Of a stretch of DNA of 64,000 nucleotides, positions 16,229 through 27,343 are shown piece after piece. Every line of letters begins with the position of its first letter. The first letter of the stretch is position 1. Position numbers and translations under genes: made by a program. This DNA is from UBA668 sp963720695 (GTDB lineage Bacteria > Actinomycetota > Acidimicrobiia > Acidimicrobiales > Ilumatobacteraceae), in contig CAVRGG010000004.1 in NCBI GenBank assembly GCA_963720695.1, positions 806,001 to 870,000 on the forward strand. Direction: 5' to 3'. The notes under the pieces were generated by a model. That model did not search any database and was not told the origin of the DNA. It saw only the letters and a program-made list of their open reading frames with translations.

Positions 16229-17596
16229 GTGCGGCGACCGATCATTCCACTCGGAGTGCTGTGCGCACTGGCGATGCTCGTGGCGTGTGGCGACGGCATC
16301 GACGAACGAGGGGACATCGCCGACACCACGGTGGCCACGGCGGACACCGCCGTGACGTCCACGACCTCCGCCGCCCGTCCCCCGAGACTCTCCCCCGAGG
16401 CGCTGGCGATCCGGGTCCAGCACAGCACGGCCGACTACAGCGGATCGCACAGCGTGGTGAAGCTCTCCGACGGCTCGTGGCTGCTCTCCGGCTTCGACAA
16501 CCACTCCGATCGCAGCCAGCCCGAGCGGGGGGCGTTGTGGCGCAGCGATGATCTCCACACCTGGCAGAGGACCGGCACCGACATCAGCGACCCACCAGGG
16601 CAGCAGACGATCTCGTCGCTGGTGGTCGTCGACGACACGGTCGTGGCGGTCGGCTCGGATCTGTCGGCGATCACGAGTGCCGACGACGGCGACAAGATCG
16701 ACGCCGTCGCGTGGACGAGCACGGATCGCGGAGATCACTTCGATCGCGTCGTCGTGCAGCGGCACGCGCACATCTCCGGCGCCATGGTCCGCAACGGCAC
16801 GATCTGGGCGTGGGGCGAGGGAATCGGAAGCGATCGCCTGAACGGGCAGATCTGGACCTCGACCGATGCCGGTGCCTCGTGGAGTGCCGTCGATCCGAAG
16901 GTGTCCCTGACCCCGGGCCGATCACCATCGGCACCAGGTCCGATCGCCGTCGTCCTCGACTGGGACGGCACCCTCGTGGCGGTGGGTGCCACCACTGCGA
17001 CCGATCCTGACGGCGCGGACGTCGAGCTCACCGCGACCGATCTGTTCCAGTCGTACTCGTCCGACCCGCTCGACATCGCGATCTGGTACAGCGACGACGA
17101 GGGTGCGCACTGGCTCACCGCATCGCCGACGGGCCTCGCTGGTGTGGAGTGGGCGCAATTCGTCTCATCCGCGACCGTGGTCGGCGACGAACTCGTGATC
17201 GCAGGCGGCACGGGAGCTCCCGTCGCCGGTGGCATCGCCAGCGGCGGGGCGTTCGACGGCAAGTGGACCTCGACGATCTGGACCTGCGACCATCCCCTGC
17301 AACACTGCGAGGTCGGCATCACCCGCAGCAACCTCCTGGACTTCACCTCCAGCGCCGTGGTGACCGCAGGCGACCGAGCGGTGTTCGCCATCCGTGGCGT
17401 CGACTACCCGAGCGAGTACACGACGTCGATCGTCGGAATGTTCGACCCGGCGACGAACCTGGCGACCGCCATGGCGGTGGAAGGCGTCGTCGGTCAGGTC
17501 GAGGCGATCGTCATCGACGACGGCACGATCTACTTCTTCGGTCACAACGACGACACCAACCTGTTGCAGGTGGCGAGCGCCGAACTTCCCGCCTGA
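16229..17596 (+). CDS. Lipoprotein with sialidase-like Asp-box (BNR) repeats
   Basis: Exported lipoprotein of 455 residues. The lipobox is LAMLVAC with Cys20, followed by a Thr/Ala-rich linker. The body has several Asp-box-like repeats: WRSDDLHTWQR, WTSTDRGDHFDR, WTSTDAGASWS and WYSDDEGAHWL. These mark a beta-propeller of the sialidase/BNR type. The catalytic residues of real sialidases are not evident, so it is more likely a surface binding or scaffold protein. The GTG at 16229 is the only start giving a proper signal peptide; the longer frame lies opposite the SDR gene. Confidence 0.8.
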   Translation: MRRPIIPLGVLCALAMLVACGDGIDERGDIADTTVATADTAVTSTTSAARPPRLSPEALAIRVQHSTADYSGSHSVVKLSDGSWLLSGFDNHSDRSQPERGALWRSDDLHTWQRTGTDISDPPGQQTISSLVVVDDTVVAVGSDLSAITSADDGDKIDAVAWTSTDRGDHFDRVVVQRHAHISGAMVRNGTIWAWGEGIGSDRLNGQIWTSTDAGASWSAVDPKVSLTPGRSPSAPGPIAVVLDWDGTLVAVGATTATDPDGADVELTATDLFQSYSSDPLDIAIWYSDDEGAHWLTASPTGLAGVEWAQFVSSATVVGDELVIAGGTGAPVAGGIASGGAFDGKWTSTIWTCDHPLQHCEVGITRSNLLDFTSSAVVTAGDRAVFAIRGVDYPSEYTTSIVGMFDPATNLATAMAVEGVVGQVEAIVIDDGTIYFFGHNDDTNLLQVASAELPA

Positions 17597-17614
17597 CGGC
17601 GAGGCGACGAGCGG

Positions 17615-18031
17615 TCAGTGGGAGCCGGGAACGCCGGCCATGCCGCCGGACGCCGCCAGACGGGCATGGGCCCTACTGAGTGCGGCGACGGCCTCTGCGT
17701 CGTGCTCCTTGCGGAGGACCTCTTCGGCCTGTTCCTTGGCCGTCATCGCCCGCGAACGGTCGATCTGCTCGCCGAGCTCGGCGACGTCGGAGAGGATGCT
17801 CACGGTGTCGCCGCTGACCTGCACGAACCCGCCATGGACGGCGACGTCGAGCACGCTGCCGTCGGCCAGGGTGATGCGCGTGTGGTTCTCGGTGAGCGCG
17901 CCGAGGAAGGGGGCGTGGCCGGGCAGGAAGGCGATCTCGCCACCACCCAACGTGCGGGTGATGACCTGCGTGGCCTCACCGGAGAAGAGCATCCGCTCCG
18001 GAGAGACCAACTGCACCGTCATCGTGGCCAT
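17615..18031 (-). CDS. atpC: ATP synthase F1 epsilon subunit
   Basis: Epsilon subunit of 138 residues, linking the rotor to F1 and able to restrain ATP hydrolysis. The N-terminal beta-sandwich is recognisable (VQLVSPERMLFSGEA, LPGHAPFLGAL), followed by the helical C-terminal domain with an EQAEEVLR segment and a short Gly/Ala tail. Last gene of the atp operon, 2 bases after atpD. It converges on the Asp-box lipoprotein gene 18 bases away. Confidence 0.95.
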   Translation of the reverse strand: MATMTVQLVSPERMLFSGEATQVITRTLGGGEIAFLPGHAPFLGALTENHTRITLADGSVLDVAVHGGFVQVSGDTVSILSDVAELGEQIDRSRAMTAKEQAEEVLRKEHDAEAVAALSRAHARLAASGGMAGVPGSH

Positions 18032-18033
18032 GA

Positions 18034-19470
<1,437 letters not shown>

Positions 19471-19485
19471 GACGGATGCTCTTTC

Positions 19486-20457
19486 TCAGTGTCCGGTACT
19501 GGGCGTGGATGTGGCCTCGACGAGCTGTGCGAGCTCGACGAGACGGACTTTCTTGGCGTCGCCGCCGAGGGCTTCGGCACCACTGACGATCTCCATGATC
19601 TCGGTGGTGATGCTGTCCTGGCGGGCGCGGTTCATGATGCGGCTGAGGTTCTTGATCAGTTCCTCGGCGTTGTCGGTGGCGCTCTTCATCGCTCGCTGGC
19701 GGAAGGCGTGCTCGCTCGCCGCGGCGTTGAGCAGCGCGGCATAGATGCGGGCTTCGATGTAACGGGGCAGGAGCGTGTCGAGGATGGTGCCGGGATCGGG
19801 CTCGAACTCGAAGTCGGCGGGCGTACCGTCGGCATCGATGCCCTTGCCGTCGCCGCCCTCGACCGCTTCGTGCTCGAGGGGTACGAGCGGACGCTGGACG
19901 ACTTCCTGCGAACCGGCCGAGATGAAGCGGGTGTAGACCAGCTCCACCCGATCGATAACACCGGCGAGGTACTGCTCGACGACGTACTCGCCGATCTCCT
20001 TGGCCTGGGCGTAGGTGGGGTTGTCGCTGAACCCGGAGAACGTGCGGTCGATCTTGTAACCACGGAAGCGGAAGTAGCCCTCGGCCTTGCGACCCACGGC
20101 GATCACGGTGTAATCGCTGCCGCGCAGCACATCGGCCTTGATCTCGCCCTCGGCCGCACGCTGCACGCCGGCGTTGTAGCCGCCGCACAGGCCGCGATCG
20201 GCGGTGATGACCACGTACGCCGTCGTCTTCACCTCGGCGCGACCGCCGAGCAGCGGCGACTGCGAGCTGCCGCCGGCGGCGGCGAGGTCCTTGACCACCT
20301 CGGTGATCTGATCGCTGTAGGGCACGGCGGCGGCAACGCGCTGCTGTGCCTTGACGATGCGGGACGCCGCGATGAGTTCCATGGCGCGCGTGATCTTCTT
20401 CGTGGCCTGGACGCTACGAATGCGTCCACGAAGAATGCGCTCCTGACCTCCAGCCAT
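19486..20457 (-). CDS. atpG: ATP synthase F1 gamma subunit
   Basis: Central-stalk gamma subunit of 323 residues, slightly longer than the usual ~290-310. The N-terminal helix (RIRSVQATKKITRAMELIAASRI) starts as expected, ADRGLCGGYNA follows in the middle, and the C-terminal helix contains MNRARQDSITTEIMEIVSGAEAL. An acidic insert around residues 195-215 (EGGDGKGIDADG) accounts for the extra length and is of the kind seen in other actinobacterial gamma subunits. Two bases after atpA. Confidence 0.96.
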   Translation of the reverse strand: MAGGQERILRGRIRSVQATKKITRAMELIAASRIVKAQQRVAAAVPYSDQITEVVKDLAAAGGSSQSPLLGGRAEVKTTAYVVITADRGLCGGYNAGVQRAAEGEIKADVLRGSDYTVIAVGRKAEGYFRFRGYKIDRTFSGFSDNPTYAQAKEIGEYVVEQYLAGVIDRVELVYTRFISAGSQEVVQRPLVPLEHEAVEGGDGKGIDADGTPADFEFEPDPGTILDTLLPRYIEARIYAALLNAAASEHAFRQRAMKSATDNAEELIKNLSRIMNRARQDSITTEIMEIVSGAEALGGDAKKVRLVELAQLVEATSTPSTGH

Positions 20458-20459
20458 GA

Positions 20460-22058
<1,599 letters not shown>

Positions 22059-22071
22059 GTTCCTGGGGCTC

Positions 22072-22602
22072 CTAGAGGCGTGACTTCAACTGGTCGATAC
22101 GGGTGCGGACGCTGCCGTCGATGACGGTGTCGCCCACGGTCGCCACGATGCCGCCGATGACACTGGGGTCGACGACGACCTTCAGGTTCACCTGCTTGCC
22201 GGTGGCGTTGATGAGGGCCGCGGTGAGGCGGTCCTGCTGGTCGCTGGTGAGCGGCACCGCGGTGCGCACCTCGGCGACCTCGAGGTTCTTGGCCGACGAA
22301 GCACGGGCGACGAGCTTGTCGATGATGGCGGGAAGGTCGCGGCCGCGACCGGAACCGACCACCATCGAGATCAGCTGGGTGGTGGTGCTGGTGGCCTTGC
22401 CGCCGAGGAGGTCCTCGACGATGGCCTGACGCTTCCCTGCGGGGATCTGCTCGTCGGTGAGCGCGGTGCGCAGCGAGTCGCTGCTCTCGAAGCTCCGGGC
22501 GAATCGGAACAGCTCGTCCTCCACCTCGTCGAGGGTGCCCTCGGCGCGAGCGATCTCGAACAGGGCTCGCGAGTAGCCCTCGATGCGGTTGTCGTCGCTC
22601 AT
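22072..22602 (-). CDS. atpH: ATP synthase delta subunit
   Basis: Peripheral-stalk delta subunit (OSCP) of 176 residues, joining the b stalk to F1. It begins DNRIEGYSRALFEIARAEG and ends IGGIVATVGDTVIDGSVR, the typical OSCP termini. It is a free-standing gene, unlike the b-delta fusion of mycobacteria. The ATG at 22602 overlaps the atpF stop as ATGA, which decides the start; the longer frame up to 23088 is an out-of-phase reading of atpF. Confidence 0.94.
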   Translation of the reverse strand: MSDDNRIEGYSRALFEIARAEGTLDEVEDELFRFARSFESSDSLRTALTDEQIPAGKRQAIVEDLLGGKATSTTTQLISMVVGSGRGRDLPAIIDKLVARASSAKNLEVAEVRTAVPLTSDQQDRLTAALINATGKQVNLKVVVDPSVIGGIVATVGDTVIDGSVRTRIDQLKSRL

Positions 22603-23177
22603 GAGCTCGCTCCTACTCGTGCGATGAAGTTCTCGATGAGTTCCTGCTGCGTTGCCTCGTCGAGCGTGCCGGTGACCACGTGGTCGACGGCGGCGCTCGA
22701 GAGGCGAGCAATCTCGCCGCGCAGCTCGTCGCCGACGCGGCCACGGGCTGCGGCGATGTCGGCGACCGCTCGGTGCTCGAGGTCGGCGACCTCGTCGACG
22801 AGGCGGGCACGACCGTCGACCAGCAGCGACTCGGCCTGCGCCTTGGCGTCGGCGAGGATGCGAGCCCGCTCGGACTCGATGTCGCCCTTCGCCTGACGGA
22901 TGCCGGCAGCCTCGGTCGCAGCGGCAGCCGTGTCGGCGGCAGCGGCGTCGAGCTCCTTCTGGATCCGCTCGGTGCGCGCATCGAGGCTCTTCTTCATCGC
23001 CGGCCATCCGAAGCGGTACAGCGCGTAGAAGATGATGCCCGAGGCGAGCGTGCCGTAGATGATCTCGGCCGTCTCCGGCCAGATCCAACTGTGCGTGACC
23101 ACGTCGCCGTTGGAGTCGGTGACGATCTCCTCGCTCATGACTCGCCCGGCGCTGGCGATGATGCCCAGAACGCTCAT
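22599..23177 (-). CDS. atpF: ATP synthase b subunit (second of two b-type genes)
   Basis: b-type peripheral stalk subunit of 192 residues. It has one N-terminal membrane helix (EIIYGTLASGIIFYALYRFGW), then a long charged Ala-rich coiled coil. It lies downstream of another b-type gene, so this organism makes a b/b' pair. The start overlaps the preceding b' gene by 4 bases and the stop overlaps atpH by 4 bases. The N-terminal 30 residues before the membrane helix are longer than usual and polar. Confidence 0.9.
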   Translation of the reverse strand: MSVLGIIASAGRVMSEEIVTDSNGDVVTHSWIWPETAEIIYGTLASGIIFYALYRFGWPAMKKSLDARTERIQKELDAAAADTAAAATEAAGIRQAKGDIESERARILADAKAQAESLLVDGRARLVDEVADLEHRAVADIAAARGRVGDELRGEIARLSSAAVDHVVTGTLDEATQQELIENFIARVGASS

Positions 23178-23773
23178 CGTGCCATCACCTCGCTCACGAC
23201 TCGCGTGATCACTTCCGGGCTCGGACGGCGACCGGTGGCCAGTTCACCGGCGAGGCCGGCGACGTCACTGACCGCGGCATGGATCTGGTCCTGGGCGGCG
23301 GCGCGCTCGGCATCGGCCTCGGCCACGGCCGCAGCGCGCTGCTGCGCCAACCGGGCGTTGACCTCGGCCAGCTTGGCCTGACGCTCTGCTTCCACGGTGT
23401 TGCGGGCGGCTTCGATCTCACGGGCTGCCTCGGCCTTGATCGCGGCGACCTGCGCTTCGTAGTCGGCCACTTCGGCGCGGGCATCGGACCGCGCCGCGTC
23501 GGCGGACTCATGCGCAGAACGGATGCCGTGATAGCGGGCATCCATGCCCTTCTTCAGCTTCGGGAAGATCCAGAACCGCATGAGCAGCGCGAACACGACG
23601 AACGAGCCTGCGCTCCACAGCAGTTCCTTGAGTTCCGGAACGATGGGGCCCGGGTCCTTGCTCACCGGCTCCGCCGCAGCGGAGACGAGGTGAACGAGCG
23701 ACCCGTGGAGATGTACGACGGCGGAATGCACGTCAACTCCTTCGGATAGACGGACGAGGGTCGAGATGGTCAC
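23174..23773 (-). CDS. ATP synthase b' subunit (first of two b-type genes)
   Basis: b-type subunit of 199 residues. A membrane helix at about residues 50-70 (LLWSAGSFVVFALLMRFW) is followed by the PKLKKGMDARYHGIR junction and a ~110-residue charged coiled coil. It sits between atpE and atpF, the usual position of b' in organisms with two different b subunits. The GTG start at 23773 overlaps the atpE stop (GTGA). The N-terminal ~45 residues are an unusual His/Val-rich stretch, so a start further in is possible. Confidence 0.85.
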   Translation of the reverse strand: MTISTLVRLSEGVDVHSAVVHLHGSLVHLVSAAAEPVSKDPGPIVPELKELLWSAGSFVVFALLMRFWIFPKLKKGMDARYHGIRSAHESADAARSDARAEVADYEAQVAAIKAEAAREIEAARNTVEAERQAKLAEVNARLAQQRAAAVAEADAERAAAQDQIHAAVSDVAGLAGELATGRRPSPEVITRVVSEVMAR

Positions 23774-24042
23774 AGACCGATGAGGATGAAGACCACGAAG
23801 CCGATGAGGGCGAGTGCCTCGGTGAAGGCGATGCCCAGGAACATGGTGGTACGCACCATGCCGGCCGCCTCCGGCTGACGGGCCATGGCCTCGACCGACT
23901 TACCGACGAGGTAACCGATGCCGATGCCGGGGCCGATTGCTGCAAGACCGTAGGCGAAACCGGCCGAGCTGGCGGCGGCCTGTGCCTTGAGTTCCGTCGG
24001 CGTGCTGGTGCCGGCGGCAGCGATGTGGCTGAAAGCTTCCAT
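23770..24042 (-). CDS. atpE: ATP synthase c subunit
   Basis: Proteolipid c subunit of 90 residues with two membrane helices. The first contains the Gly-rich AAIGPGIGIGYLVG and the polar loop ends ARQPE. The ion-binding carboxylate is Glu75 in IAFTEALALIGF. The residues around it lack the Gln/Ser-Thr pattern of sodium-type rings, so protons are the likely coupling ion. A ~25-residue Ala/Ser-rich N-terminal extension precedes the first helix. The ATG at 24042 gives this product; it overlaps b' by 4 bases. Confidence 0.95.
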   Translation of the reverse strand: MEAFSHIAAAGTSTPTELKAQAAASSAGFAYGLAAIGPGIGIGYLVGKSVEAMARQPEAAGMVRTTMFLGIAFTEALALIGFVVFILIGL

Positions 24043-24101
24043 TGTTGATTCTCTCCTGATGAGGTTCTGGCCTAGAAGGTGTGGGTTGTTGGAGACTGGA
24101 C

Positions 24102-24869
24102 TCAGTGCTCGGGATGAGCAGCGCCGCCGATGTACACGGCGGTGAGAATGGTGAAGATGTACGCCTGCAAGAACGCCACGAGAACCTCGAAGGCGGTGAG
24201 GAACAGCAGCATGCCGAAGGGCAGGATCGCCATCGGCTTGAGCATCAGTTGCTTGGTCTCCGCGGTGATCAGCGACTGCGTGAGCAGCGCGAAGGTGACC
24301 AGCAGGATGTGACCGGCGAGCATGTTGGCGAAGAGTCGGACCGTCAGCGAGAACGGGCGGACGATGATGTTCGAGATGAACTCGATGACGCCGACGAGCG
24401 GCTTCAGCGCCACCGGCACTCCGGGGGGCCACACCGTGTTGGTGATGTACTTGACGCCCTGGTGCTTGAGCCCGACGCCGTTGTAGATCACCCACACCAG
24501 CAGTGAGAGGAACAACGGGATCGCCATGCGGGCGGTCGCCGGCATGTAGATGATCGGGATGATGCCCGGTGCATTGCAGAGGTAGATGAACACGAACAGG
24601 CTGAGCAGGAACGGCGTCCAGCCCAGACCGTCCTTGCCCATCGTCTGCATGACGATGCCGTTCTCGATGAACTCCACCGAGGTCTCGGCGACGTTGCGGA
24701 TGCCCTTGGGCGCCACGCTCGCGTCCTTGCGCGCCGCGAGCAGGAACACCGTGGTGCCGATGAGGCCCGCGGCGACGGCGATGAGGGCGATCTTGTTGAA
24801 CGACCCGAAGAGGTCCTGCCAGCGCAGGATGGAGTTGATCTCGGGAAAGGAGAATGATTCGGCGATCAC
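24102..24869 (-). CDS. atpB: ATP synthase a subunit
   Basis: Membrane a subunit of 255 residues with 5-6 hydrophobic helices, forming the proton half-channels with the c ring. The essential arginine is in SLTVRLFANMLAGH. The last helix contains FEVLVAFLQAYIFTIL with the conserved Gln. The gap of 59 bases to atpE is the largest inside the operon and shows no obvious hairpin. Confidence 0.96.
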   Translation of the reverse strand: MIAESFSFPEINSILRWQDLFGSFNKIALIAVAAGLIGTTVFLLAARKDASVAPKGIRNVAETSVEFIENGIVMQTMGKDGLGWTPFLLSLFVFIYLCNAPGIIPIIYMPATARMAIPLFLSLLVWVIYNGVGLKHQGVKYITNTVWPPGVPVALKPLVGVIEFISNIIVRPFSLTVRLFANMLAGHILLVTFALLTQSLITAETKQLMLKPMAILPFGMLLFLTAFEVLVAFLQAYIFTILTAVYIGGAAHPEH

Positions 24870-24885
24870 GACAGTTCCTGTTTGG

Positions 24886-25323
24886 TTACGGGCGGGACGG
24901 TTTCAGGCCGGGATGAGCGAGGGACAGTGCAACGTACTTCATCTCCCAGATCAGGAGACCCAAGTGCGTCACGATGATGGTCGCTCCGAGTGCCGGGAGC
25001 GAAATCCAACTCGCATCCTTGACCAGCAGCACGGCCAGGAAGATGAGTCCGAGTCGGACGAGGTACCCGAACAGCACGGCACCCATCATGAGGCCGAGGC
25101 TGATACGGGCGGTGGTGGCGACGAGTGTGGCAGCCAGCGCGAAGTTGACGAGCACGATCGCGATCCCGTAGGCGCTGGAGTACGCACCGTGCAGTCCCCA
25201 GATGACGGCGCACACGGCGATGATCATCGGAGCGACGACGAGACCCCGACGGACCATGTCCTTGGTGACGCCGACCTCGGGTGCGGGACCCGGGAGCGAC
25301 GTGGTGAACGCGGTGTCGCTCAT
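24886..25323 (-). CDS. AtpI-like membrane protein
   Basis: Predicted four-helix membrane protein of 145 residues encoded between atpZ and atpB, the place of AtpI in other operons. AtpI helps assemble the c ring; here that role is inferred from position and topology. It starts SDTAFTTSLPGPAPEVGVTKDM and the helices begin at ~residue 30. The ATG at 25323 overlaps the upstream gene's stop (ATGA). Confidence 0.75.
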   Translation of the reverse strand: MSDTAFTTSLPGPAPEVGVTKDMVRRGLVVAPMIIAVCAVIWGLHGAYSSAYGIAIVLVNFALAATLVATTARISLGLMMGAVLFGYLVRLGLIFLAVLLVKDASWISLPALGATIIVTHLGLLIWEMKYVALSLAHPGLKPSRP

Positions 25324-25601
25324 GTCCGTCGCGCCTGTCCGACCACGGAGCGCTCGGCCTCGAGGGCCTCCATGGTGGCGGTGTAGTCGTAGTACATCTT
25401 GATGAACTGACCGACGACGGCGAAGATCACGAGACCGATCATGAACAGCGGCCGAGTGTCGAGCCACCGGTCGAGTCCGTAGCCGATGCCGAGGAACACG
25501 AGCACGACGAGCGCGAAGTCCATGCCGCGGCCCAACGTCTGGTCCGATGCGGGACCCTTCGTGGCGGCGTCGGCGGCATGCCGATGGGGCAGGACTTTCA
25601 C
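25320..25601 (-). CDS. AtpZ/ATPase gene1-like membrane protein
   Basis: Small membrane protein with two hydrophobic helices (MDFALVVLVFLGIGYGLD and LFMIGLVIFAVVGQFIKM), the layout of the AtpZ/'ATP synthase gene 1' family at the head of many atp operons. The GTG at 25601 gives 93 residues. It is preferred to a GTG at 25667 because the likely promoter -10 (25668-25673) lies directly before the latter and would leave it outside the transcript. A GAGG lies about 13 bases before 25601. The exact start remains uncertain. Confidence 0.7.
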   Translation of the reverse strand: MKVLPHRHAADAATKGPASDQTLGRGMDFALVVLVFLGIGYGLDRWLDTRPLFMIGLVIFAVVGQFIKMYYDYTATMEALEAERSVVGQARRT

Positions 25602-25667
25602 AGGGGACGGATACCTCGAGGTGCGTGCCAGCCACCAGGTCGTGGCCGAGCTTGTGAACGCGCACAC

Positions 25668-25698
25668 AATCTAACCGATCGGGTCACGGCCAATGCAA
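25668..25698 (-). promoter_or_regulatory. Probable atp operon promoter
   Basis: On the minus strand TTGCAT (25693-25698) and TTAGAT (25669-25674) are separated by 18 bases, or TAGATT by 19. Transcription would begin near 25661, about 60 bases before the atpZ start. Inferred from consensus only. Confidence 0.4.
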
Positions 25699-25730
25699 AC
25701 CGGCGGAGAAAAGGCCGAAATTCTCGGACG

Positions 25731-26849
25731 TCAGTTGCGTCGGCGCCGGATCTGCGGGTGGAGCACGGTGTAGAGCACCAGCAGCAGCATCGCTCCACCG
25801 ATGGGAATGTAGCTCACCCCGCTGCCGGTGAACACCGGGTAGAGCACGAAGGCCGACAGCAACGCGGTCCACGCCCACAGGATGAGGACGCTCCGGCGTT
25901 GGCCATGACCCATCTCCATCAGTCGGTGGTGGAGGTGTCCCTTGTCGGCCGACGCGAGACCCTGACGTTTCGCCGCGCGGCGGATGATCGCGAACAACGT
26001 GTCGAGGATCGGCACGCCGAGGATGAACAGCGGGATGAACAGCGGGGCGAGGAAGAAGTACGTCTGCCCCACGAACCGATCCGAGTTCGGATCCGCACGG
26101 CCGCCGACCACGCTCGTGCTCACGGCCATCAGCAGGCCGAGCAACAGCGCGCCACCGTCGCCCATGAAGATCCGCGCGGGGTTGAAGTTGTGCGGCAGGA
26201 ATCCGACGCAGATGCCGACGGCGAGGATGGCGACGAGTGGCCCGATGTTCGGTGGGGTGAGCATTCCCACCTGCGGATCGGCGAGACGCTGCGCGTAGAG
26301 GAAGAACGCGCCGGCTCCGATGGCGACGATGCCCGCGGCGAGACCGTCGAGGCCGTCGATGAGGTTGATCGCCTGCGTCATCCCGAGGAGCCAGAGCACC
26401 GTCACGAGCGGGATCCAGTCGGCGCTCAAGATGTACACGTCGACGAACGGGACACGGAAGTAGAACATCGTGACGCCGCTGACGACGAGCACGATGCCGA
26501 CCGCCACCGTGCCCATCACCTTCGCCGGGGCCGAGATCTCACGGATGTCGTCGATGAAGCCGACGAAGAACATCAGTGTCGCCGCGTACAGCACTCCGCG
26601 AGGTTCGGAGTTGCGGGCGAACAGCGGATCGAAGACGTCCCAGAGTCGTGCCACCCCGAACGCGGCGATGAAGCCGATGAACATGGCGATGCCGCCCACG
26701 TCGGGCGTCGCCACCCGGTGGACACGCCGCTCATCGGGCTCGACGACCCATCCGACGCGGCGGGCGACCACCCCGACCACAGGCGTGACGAGGAAGGTGG
26801 TGACCGCGGCGATCGCGCCGAGGACGAGATATTCACCAGTACCCGGCAT
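25731..26849 (-). CDS. wecA: WecA/TagO-type undecaprenyl-phosphate sugar-1-phosphate transferase
   Basis: Polytopic membrane enzyme of 372 residues with about ten or eleven helices, transferring a sugar-1-phosphate (probably GlcNAc-1-P) to a polyprenyl phosphate to start cell-wall polymer synthesis. Family motifs are present: HRVATPDVGGIAMF, FFVGFIDDIREIS (Mg-binding Asp pair), NLIDGLDGLAAG, FNPARIFMGDGGAL and GHLHHRLMEMGHGQRR. The ATG at 26849 overlaps the upstream stop as TGATG. Mycobacteria also have rfe/wecA directly before the atp operon. Confidence 0.93.
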   Translation of the reverse strand: MPGTGEYLVLGAIAAVTTFLVTPVVGVVARRVGWVVEPDERRVHRVATPDVGGIAMFIGFIAAFGVARLWDVFDPLFARNSEPRGVLYAATLMFFVGFIDDIREISAPAKVMGTVAVGIVLVVSGVTMFYFRVPFVDVYILSADWIPLVTVLWLLGMTQAINLIDGLDGLAAGIVAIGAGAFFLYAQRLADPQVGMLTPPNIGPLVAILAVGICVGFLPHNFNPARIFMGDGGALLLGLLMAVSTSVVGGRADPNSDRFVGQTYFFLAPLFIPLFILGVPILDTLFAIIRRAAKRQGLASADKGHLHHRLMEMGHGQRRSVLILWAWTALLSAFVLYPVFTGSGVSYIPIGGAMLLLVLYTVLHPQIRRRRN

Positions 26850-27325
26850 CAATCCTGCCGGCCGGGCGCTTCTCGGAGATCGAAGCCGTGATAGCCGAAC
26901 CAGCCGGCCACCACCAGCGACGCCACGGAGTAGATCGCCGGAGCCGGCGACCTCGTGAAGGCATGACGGAGCACGGACTGCATCCAGTCGAGATACGGCA
27001 CGAGGGGGATGTGCCGGTCGACGCCGTAGTCGGCGAACAGCTCCATCACGAGGAATCGCTCCACGTAGTACAGCGCGAAGACGATCGTGACGGCGGTGAC
27101 GACGACCGTGATCAGTGCGGCCTTTCGGCCAGGGTGACGCGCTCCGAGGTGAACCCCGCCGGCGACGGCCAGACCGATCGCCACGAGCAGGTACGCCTGC
27201 ATCGAGTCGGTGCCCATCACGACGAGGAACCATGCCACCGCGGCGAGGATGCCGGCAGCGACGCCGAGCAGCACGGCGATGCGCCAGGAGCGCGCGGCAC
27301 CGGTGTTGTCAGCGTCGTTGCTCAC
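26849..27325 (-). CDS. Four-helix membrane protein, unknown
   Basis: Protein of 158 residues with four predicted membrane helices (starting at about residues 14, 42, 72 and 132) and a ~30-residue loop between helices 3 and 4. I recognise no family. It occupies the place between glyA and wecA, 18 bases after glyA, and overlaps wecA by one base, so it is co-translated with the cell-wall gene. It has no cysteine or metal motif. Confidence 0.75.
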   Translation of the reverse strand: MSNDADNTGAARSWRIAVLLGVAAGILAAVAWFLVVMGTDSMQAYLLVAIGLAVAGGVHLGARHPGRKAALITVVVTAVTIVFALYYVERFLVMELFADYGVDRHIPLVPYLDWMQSVLRHAFTRSPAPAIYSVASLVVAGWFGYHGFDLREAPGRQD

Positions 27326-27343
27326 GAAGGTCCACCTTAGCGA

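Noticed and set aside
25602..25667. Upstream extension of the AtpZ-like protein to the GTG at 25667
   Set aside because: The likely -10 element lies directly before that GTG, so the codon would fall outside the mRNA.
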